This document shows positions 56,891 through 64,000 of a stretch of 64,000 bases of DNA, in pieces (the first letter of the stretch is position 1; each line of letters starts with the position of its first letter). A model generated the notes under the pieces. The model did not search any database. It saw only the letters and a program-made list of their open reading frames with translations, and had not been told where the DNA came from. The position numbers and the translations under genes were made by a program. The stretch is from Toxorhynchites rutilus septentrionalis (taxonomy: Eukaryota > Arthropoda > Insecta > Diptera > Culicidae): assembly GCF_029784135.1 (NCBI RefSeq), contig NC_073746.1:109958661-110022660 (forward strand). The letters run 5' to 3'.

Positions 56891-59800
56891 TGTCAAATAA
56901 ATGATTCTTTGGTTATTTTCATTGAAAGAGTAAAAGGTAAACTTCATTGCATTCTAACGCAAAACTTCGTACTACAAAGTTGTGACAAAATTTATTCAAA
57001 AATGACCAACTAGCCCCGCAATAAGCACATTTTTTAGTATGTGTTTTTCCATAGAATGGCTAAATTACTTTTCAAAATACATCTTGTAGCATCACTTTTC
57101 AGCAAACCATTGTAGTGTTATAAAGTATCCTATATTAGATCTCGGACACATTAGCCGTCCACCTTGCACCGTAGAGTGAACGCAACTTGTTTTGTTTCAT
57201 CTCTTCGATCGATGGATCGCTTGGCTGATGAAAACATAGCACATAATGTTGGGTCTTAATAAGTTTACTTCAAGAAGGATAATGGAATACATTTATTTAG
57301 AAAAAAATAGTGACAGATTTGGTTACAGTCCAAATCACACAACCCGCCGCTGGAACGGCAGTGGAACAAATTTGACGCGCTACTCGAAGCTACCAATTAA
57401 AGCTAAATCGGGCAGCAGAAGTTTGGAAAAATAACCGGACCAGCAGCATTAATTGACCCAGCTGCGCACGGAAAAATCCAAATGAAGCCATTTTAGTTCG
57501 GCGTTCGGTCAAAATGCGATCGTTAATATTGAAATTGAAACGTGTAAACTACTTTTTGCTTTTTTTTACTTCAAACGAGAGGTGGTCGTTTCAGTAGATT
57601 GATGGCGTAAATTAAAAAAAGCCAGCGATATATGAAAAACCGGCGTTCCGTGGTGGGCCAGCTAGAACCTGTTCACGCTTGGTCCTTTCAGATCGGTTGA
57701 TGTGTATGTGTCGGTTTTCAGTTTGGTGCTACAGTTTATGAAATGGAAATCGACGGAGAGGAAAAAAACCCCAAGCCGCAGTCACGCAGTGTGGAGCGCA
57801 CAGTTTGTTTTAACGCCGACCGAAATCATGGTGCCGCGGTGGGTAGCGGCGTGGCATGCCCAAATGAGCTGGAAGGGTGTCACAAGAGGGAACGCTAATG
57901 GTCGTAATGAAGCTTAACAAACTAATGTATGTTTACATAATAAGTGTTTAACATTGTACCATGTGAACGTGGAATGCTACCGACGTCGCGGAAGTTTTCT
58001 TCTGAATCGGAATTGTTTAGTTGTGATTGGAATTTATCATTTGTACTGTATAGCGATCCCGAGGAAAGATTCAAATATTGTGATTCTGTATGCCAAATCA
58101 GTTGAGCAATTGGTTCTAGTAACACACTTTTTCACGCTCATCCTAATACGGGATCACATTCCGTAATACCATCCAATTACAGCACCGTCTTCAGTCTAAT
58201 GCCTAAGGTACGAGGAAACGTCGCCAATTTGCCCCAATCGTTGCTCCATTTTTGTGACGCCAATTACACACAACCATTGAGATATACACCGGGTAGACAT
58301 TTTTTTTATTAGCCACCTTCACCTGTAAAATACCACTCTCTTAAATCACTGGCACTCGCCGAAGCAACGCCACTCTTTCCATTCAACCTGACGCCGCACC
58401 AGCAATGGCTTTTCTTGCCGTAAGCCGCGTTGACTAATTTGAATTTTATCAAAAGCGCGAAACGACACATGCAAATAAGTAGCTCTCTATCTCGCTATAT
58501 TATGTTCACTCAACTCCCACACGGACTGTGGCGGCGGTGCGCTGCAGGAAGAGACCCTTTCTTCGGCCGTTTGCCATTTGTTGGGATCTGGAAACATTTC
58601 GAATGAATGCATACCAGCAATGGCCATATGCGATACGTGCTGAATGGAAGATATATTATGCATGTTTAAAATTTATGCCATGATGAAACATTTGCAATTG
58701 TGATTTACATCTTGGAGCAAATTCTAATTGTTCCTCATTTCATTTCCGATTCGCGTGTATCTCGCTGCAGGCGCTCCATCGCTGCAACGAACTTTGGCTG
58801 TCTGTCATTGCATTGCAATTATTTACTTTTACTTGACCATCCCACCACCCGACCGACCGACCCCAAGTGACCGATGGCGCCCTGAGGGCTACAAAACTAA
58901 TAACGATCGGTTGGTGACCGCGCCGTTACAGCGCGTTGATGTTCCCCAAGAGCGGAGATGTGCCCTAATAGGGGGAAATTCGGACCCAATGTGCTGCCAT
59001 CGGTTGACAGCACGAGCGAATGACGAATGCCGTTTGGGCAAGTGATCACCGAAGGGTGTCTGTGAGGATATGGTGAGTACCAGTTTGTAGCGCGGTTTGC
59101 CGCGATCCATGCACGGAATGAGCGAAATGGCGAAACCAAACGTTCTGTGGAATTTGCAGAGTGGAATTGGGTGCTGTGTGTGTTTGCGTTGAATTGAGAT
59201 ATTTTAATTAGTTAATTAATCATTTATGCAAGCATTTTTTTGATCAGAAGGTTGTTTGAATAGATATAATTCATTGAGTCTTTTTTCACAGGGACAAAGA
59301 CGCAAGTTCTTATTATCTGACAGAATAATAAATGAAGAATAATTGGATTGACACAATGTTGGTTTACAAAAGATGTTGCATGAGGTTTGTACAGGTAATA
59401 TAATACGTAAACATTGTCAAATTAAGATGCTTCAATTTGGGTTCTTGTATAGCATGATGTTTCTCGACACCATTTTCATTCATGGTGTGGAATTGAGCAT
59501 GTAAAGTTTGCTCTTAATAAGTCAACATTCTCTGAAGAACAAATTTAAAACAGAGCACATTGTAAACGAATGTATACAACATCCTCACTCAATCCAAATA
59601 GGTAATTCAAAAATGGAATTAACTATCATCAGCATTTAGATACAGCATTTTTTTCTACAGCTATGATAACAGTTCAATTCTCAAATACTCCCATCAGTTC
59701 GTATGCCATTTTAATGTACATTCTAATTTAATTTTCATTCTAATATAACTGCGGATTCTCATAACCGGAACTTTTTTGAGCCAGCGAAGAGATATTTGCT

Positions 59801-60055
59801 CCGTTTACATACCAGGATTACCTACGAAGTCGGGTCCGTAGATATATACATTACCTATTCTCACGTTATCCCACATTAGTGGTCAGGCTAATAAAGTTAA
59901 TGAGATCGTCTGTGATCCACGCTATAATTTCGTGTTGTGCGAGAGCTGTTCATTGCTTCAGGTTTATAGCACTCCTGCCGACTAGCAGACATGGCCTCTA
60001 CGGAAGACAGTGTTGCTATTTGGCATTTGTTTTGCACCATCTATATATACAGCTA
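56891..60055. other. Long stretch without a recognisable gene
   Basis: 57.2-59.2 kb is GC-richer with many short frames on both strands and no domains. Nothing supports an exon. Likely single-copy host DNA. Confidence 0.4.
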
Positions 60056-60125
60056 TTCCATGCCAAACCGATATAGCGGTTCTCAGATTTTCGTCAAAAG
60101 TGGTAGTTTTGTTCTTTATTGTAAG
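60056..60125 (+). mobile_element. Fragment of the palindromic MITE family
   Basis: TTCCATGCCAAACCGATATA, then a GTGGTAGTTTTGTTCTTTAT stretch, match one arm of the MITE at 25842-26058 (complement of 25985-26057). Only one arm is present. Confidence 0.6.
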
Positions 60126-60621
60126 TTTTGTAAATTATTAGAGTCGTATTTTTTTATTTTTTTGTTAGGGTGACCATTTCCATTTTAGGGTGGTTCGAAA
60201 AATCAATTACAATCGACAAAAAAAAATAGAGGAACAGAGTGCGAAGTCGGAAATTTTAAGTGATTTTTGACATGCTGTATCTTCGTGAAAAATCAATGCA
60301 TATCAATGGGAGGCGCATCATTTTGAAGCTAAAACTTTCAGATATTAGAATATTTTACGCACATATTTTTATATTGGTGTGTGTAGGTGTAGTAGGCAAT
60401 AATATCGGGAAGAAATGAAAAATCAATTTTTCTTTGTTTTTTCAAGAATATTCTGAACTAACACAATTTTTTGCCAACCAACTCAACAGCAAATCCAAAT
60501 AACCTAATTAATCAGCTTTTTTTTGGTTCCTAGAACGTTCCTGTAGGACCTTCCCATACCGAGATATTTCAGTTTGAATGAAAAATTACCCCTACGTTTT
60601 GATGATGAATAATTCTAATGT
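60126..60621. other. No gene; suspected non-coding repeat
   Basis: AT-rich sequence with a TTAGGGTGACCATTTCC start near 60167 that looks like a transposon end. No partner end or second copy was found. Confidence 0.3.
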
Positions 60622-60868
60622 ATTAATCGCAATCGTATCAGAAGTACAAAATCCTGCGCGACTCTCAGAACAAACGATTCGTAACATTCGTTGACATGAG
60701 TTTGTAGGTACAAACATTGTAAGGAGTGATGATACTCACACATATTCATACGCATTTCCACACATACACGCACTTTTTACCCACAAACTCATAAAGACGA
60801 AAATTACGAATCGTTCATTCTGAGAGTCGCGTATGATTTTATACTTTTGGTATGATTTGCGATTAAAT
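60622..60868. mobile_element. Long-hairpin MITE
   Basis: Inverted arms of about 87 bp: the left arm (60622-60708) contains GCGACTCTCAGAACAAACGA; the right arm (60780-60868), complemented, contains GCGACTCTCAGAATGAACGA. About 70 bp of spacer lies between. The arms match at roughly four positions in five by eye. It is non-coding, and no target duplication was determined. Confidence 0.7.
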
Positions 60869-61214
60869 GCTCCTCTAATTTATTCCAAACTTTGAAAAAT
60901 CGGCTAGAAAAAACGGCTGAACGTATCCCATCGGGTAACTTTGAAAAATCATAACTCAAAAACCGAAAAAAACGCCCTGGTTTCGAGATATCTTATGTGA
61001 AAAATCCTCATCTTTCCATAAAAAAAAAAAATATAGCGCTCTTGGTCCCGAGACCATGAAAACTATAAAAAACGAATACAATCAATAATGACGAAAACCA
61101 GAAATGTTTGCAAGCTTGGTATTTTTCCAAGAATGACTAGCTTATAAGCTTTAATTTGATATGTCGACCGTCTGAATCGGTTCAGTAGTTCACAAGTTAT
61201 GAATTTTTGGAAAA
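60869..61214. other. No recognisable gene
   Basis: AT-rich spacer before family H copy B. Confidence 0.4.
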
Positions 61215-62522
61215 ACGTCACAGGAGGGTTGTGTCCGAGACACGATCGCATAGTTGACGTAGGATTCCGTTAGGCTATCTGTTGATTTTGGATATGTTTG
61301 AAGAATTACATCGTTAAACTCATTGATAATGATTTGGTGGCCCTGAAAAGAGCCGTTTTGTTTGGTTGTTGGGTATTGTTTGTTCACTCCACCAGTGTTT
61401 ACCGAGTGATGATGACAGAAGGATGTAAACGGTCGTTGGATGGTGCGTATCAGATAAAAGATACTGAAGTGGAACGAGATATGATGAAAACCGCCCTCTG
61501 TGATCCTAGACGAGATGTCTCCCGTGATATGTATGGATGAAATAAAAAAAACTCACCAATGCAATATAAAATTATTACCAATACCGATCACAACTATCAA
61601 TGTTTCTGATCAGTAAAAACAATGGAAAAGGTATTTTTCTTTTCTTTCTGAGTGTTTATTCAACCCCATGCGTATTTTAATTGGACTAACAACAGCTAAT
61701 ACTATATGTATTCTGCACTTTTCCAATTTTTCTCGCCGTATAAACTTTCCTTGGGTGAAAATGAACATAGCAAAACAGACAGCTTAAACCAAACGACCCG
61801 TTCTCGAGCGATTTTTATTTATGAAAATTGAAATAAATCGTTTCATATATCAAGTATCATTTATCATTTTTAACACAACTGCTACCATATACAATTCTAC
61901 ACATACACTTGTGCTGAATTTTTCACAATACACGATCGGTCATTCATATGAAATTTCACGAAGCAACCACCATTAAAGTTCAATATTTAAATTTTATTGC
62001 TAGAATTAATTGTATCACTCACCTTATTTGCAATATAAAAATGCCCCCGACTTGCATATATTTGCAGTGCTGATTTCCCCCGGGCACCTTGGTTTTGATG
62101 TCTTTGTTAAGGAACACATTTCGGTAGGAGCAACAGTTCCCCCTACTTTCATGTATTTGCAATGCCGATTTCCCCCAGTCAGCTTGGTTTTGATGTCTTT
62201 GTTAGGGAAAACAGTCCGGTGAGAGCGATAGCTCCCCCTACTTGTATGTATTTGCAATGCCGATTTACTCCAGTTAGCTTGGTTTGATGTCTCTGTTAGG
62301 GACCCGCCGCATGTGTCGTCAACTTCGACCAATCGGAACTGAGTATTTCCGTTAGGATAGGGGTTGAGATTTATCAATTGTTCGATAGTTATTTTCATGA
62401 CATATATTATTTACTTCTATATAAAAAATTGTTCTGGAGTGCCGCAAACATTTCATCAATCCATCATGAAACGACTGAGCAAAAAACGTTTGAAATTGGA
62501 CAATTTTCACGCTTTTTCTGTA
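61215..62522 (-). repeat. Family H repeat, copy B
   Basis: Inverted relative to copy A and nearly collinear with it: the CACAGGAGGGTTGTGTCCGA end at 61218, the histone-type hairpin at 61339-61354, a middle section, the 94-bp tandem part (about 62040-62310) and the AT-rich end to about 62522. It lacks the last ~50 bp (GACGTAGGATTACGTC) present in copies A and C. It also gives the empty site for the Tc1 and MITE insertions of copy C. Confidence 0.8.
61339..61354 (-). other. Histone-mRNA-type 3' stem-loop, copy B
   Basis: On the minus strand GGCTCTTTTCAGGGCC with ACAAAAC before and ACCAAAT after, identical to copy A. Confidence 0.7.
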
Positions 62523-62844
62523 AGCGTTCTATTTAGGATCTACTGTGTAAGTTCATGCAGTTTCTTCAATTAAAAATGATGTATTTAATGAAAAATTCAA
62601 ATTTTATATTTTTTCTTTGTAAATCTAAATAAAAACAAAGTTTTTGCTGCTCTAGATATATTGTTTTAATTCTTGTATAACCAAAGGCACAATCAAATGA
62701 TCTAACAAGGCAGCGGCAAGCAATGTTTCTGAGGTTAACGGGCAATGGTAACTACATTGTCAGCATTTTTTTTAACTGTTTCAAGAGTTTATTTTTTATC
62801 AAAGATAATGTGTTCTTCCTCATGTAAGGATTATGTTACTTGAG
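62523..62844. other. No recognisable gene
   Basis: AT-rich sequence between family H copy B and a hAT relic. Confidence 0.4.
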
Positions 62845-63990
62845 TTATGAGTTTGAGTCGATTCCTTGCCTAGTTTCTACAGCCTTATAAAACGTGTATT
62901 GAACAAAAATCTGAATGTTGGAAAAGCAAAAGTCTGGATTTGTCTGGATTTTTTTTCCGACGAGTAATGACAATGAAGTGTCTTTCTCAAGGCAGGTGAA
63001 GAAGGAGTTTGGATTGAGTTTGTCCACAAGAGCCCTTCTCAGGACTAGAGCTGCAAAAGTTTCAAGTCTCTAAAGTTCAACATAATCGATCAATCAACAT
63101 TTTTACGTCTGATGTGTAAAACATGGTTTAACAGATATTTCTTCTTATCACATATCTACGCATTATACTTAAACTTGATTGTTGCAGACATGTGCACCAA
63201 GCCACTTTCTTCGGTGATCAGTAAGTATTTGGAATGAATTTTCTTTATTACGGAAATGCCATTTCACAACCATGGTTAGCTGTGGCTCATGAAACATGAT
63301 TACATCGGTTCGTTCATCCGGAGAATAGTGTGAAAAATCAACATTGCGCAGCTCTCTGAATTCCTCATCAATTGGCTGAATAATTTCTTTGGGAACCAGA
63401 TTAGGAAAATCTTCAGTGCGCGGTAGAGTAGAATGGTTTTATGTTTTCTTCTGATGAAATGGAACGGTTAAGCATGGTCAGATTTATTGAAGTTGAAGTT
63501 GATGCATCACATTAGCCCTAAATTCATTGAGCCAACCAACAGCAAAATTGCCATCGTTTACGTACTTTCTAATGAGTAGTTCAGCTGCTGTCCTAACCTA
63601 GACATTTCCCAAGCTCTCGTAATTTTGTTGATCAAACGTAACTTTATTCAGATATTTTAGCGGTTGCATGAAATCATTTGTGAAAAAAATATCCAATACC
63701 GTGAGGAAAAGTCGTGAGATGCCCGAATGAAGAATCGATAGAACTCTCACTTTGAAACAGCTCGTTCATGTTGTTAATCAGTTTGAGTATGTATGACAAA
63801 AATATCAAATAAATATTGGCGTTCTCAGCATGATTAACATGTTCCACAAATTTCAAGTAGATTCGGAGTGGTTCATATCTGTCAAGCACTCTTTGCACCA
63901 CTGCTACCAGTGAAAGTCATCTAGTCGCGCATGTATGCAGCAATTTCAAGGGTTTCAATTCAAGAATTTCCTGAATTATATAAATAATAA
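62845..63990 (-). pseudogene. hAT transposase relic running to the window end
   Basis: Minus-strand frames: VLDRYEPLRIYLKFVEHVNH, then YILKLINNMNELFQSESS (63895-63740); later NLVPKEIIQPIDEEFRELRN followed by VDFSHYS (63400-63320). The second block aligns with DIDNEFRKFRNLDF of hAT-A at 26.5 kb, and the first fits the region before it in hAT/ZMYM-like transposases. Stops and frame changes are frequent. The 5' part would lie beyond the window. The last frame (to 62845) is not clearly homologous. Confidence 0.6.
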
Positions 63991-64000
63991 TTTCATTTCA

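Noticed and set aside
1..64000. Endogenous viral elements
   Set aside because: I looked for RNA-virus polymerase or capsid-like frames in the longer open frames. All RT-like frames belong to LINEs, and none showed viral motifs.

Overview
The window looks like nuclear DNA of a culicine mosquito (Aedes-like). It is AT-rich and intron/intergenic in character, and it is packed with decayed transposable elements of classes typical of mosquito genomes: CR1-clade non-LTR elements with a PHD-finger ORF1, a tRNA-headed SINE ending in GAA repeats, hAT, Tc1/mariner, pogo, piggyBac, Helitrons and MITEs. I found no convincing host exon, tRNA or rRNA gene, CRISPR array or viral insertion. The species call is inference from repeat content; nothing here is diagnostic.

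Layout. 0.3-5 kb: possible mariner end, SINE-like repeat, two Helitron copies facing each other. 5.5-9.1 kb: a reverse-strand, 5'-truncated CR1 copy next to a ruined mariner transposase. 9.7-12.1 kb: an unclassified coding-derived repeat with a hAT fragment inside. 12.2-15.3 kb: a SINE with a perfect 14-bp target duplication, then a dispersed repeat (called family H here) broken by a Tc1-like element and a hAT-type MITE. 18.2-22.8 kb: a nearly complete CR1 element. 24.4-27.2 kb: a hAT element (hAT-A) holding a second hAT (hAT-B), which holds a palindromic MITE; both hATs keep 8-bp target duplications. 27.2-28.9 kb: tandem duplications that include the hAT-A terminus. 30.8-33.5 kb: hAT-B copy 2, a Helitron tail, a roughly 120-bp tandem array and a family H scrap. 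36.2-39.2 kb: a pogo element with a Helitron inserted in it. 39.3-43.5 kb: reverse-strand non-LTR fragments and a Tc1/mariner relic. 43.5-46.7 kb: a full-length piggyBac element with TTAA at both ends and an apparently intact, spliced transposase, abutting a TTAA MITE. 50-51.3 and 61.2-62.5 kb: two inverted copies of family H. 52.2-55.6 kb: a larger Helitron with a trace of the Rep/helicase protein. 55.9-56.9 kb: another short Helitron. 62.8-64 kb: a hAT relic running off the end.

The only gene that still looks functional is the piggyBac transposase (44.0-46.0 kb, minus strand). The CR1 reverse transcriptase at 21.2-22.7 kb keeps its catalytic motif, but its element is frameshifted and internally deleted. 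The remaining long stretches (about 0.5-2.6, 15.3-18.2, 28.9-30.8, 33.5-35.5, 47-50 and 57-60 kb) show no gene or repeat I can recognise.

The most unusual items are: (1) family H, which carries a hairpin matching the animal histone-mRNA 3' stem-loop in three copies; (2) short Helitrons built from exactly 143-bp units of two alternating types, with 6, 9 and 6 units per copy; (3) the triple-nested hAT locus with two intact target duplications; (4) the intact piggyBac that shares a TTAA with a neighbouring MITE.
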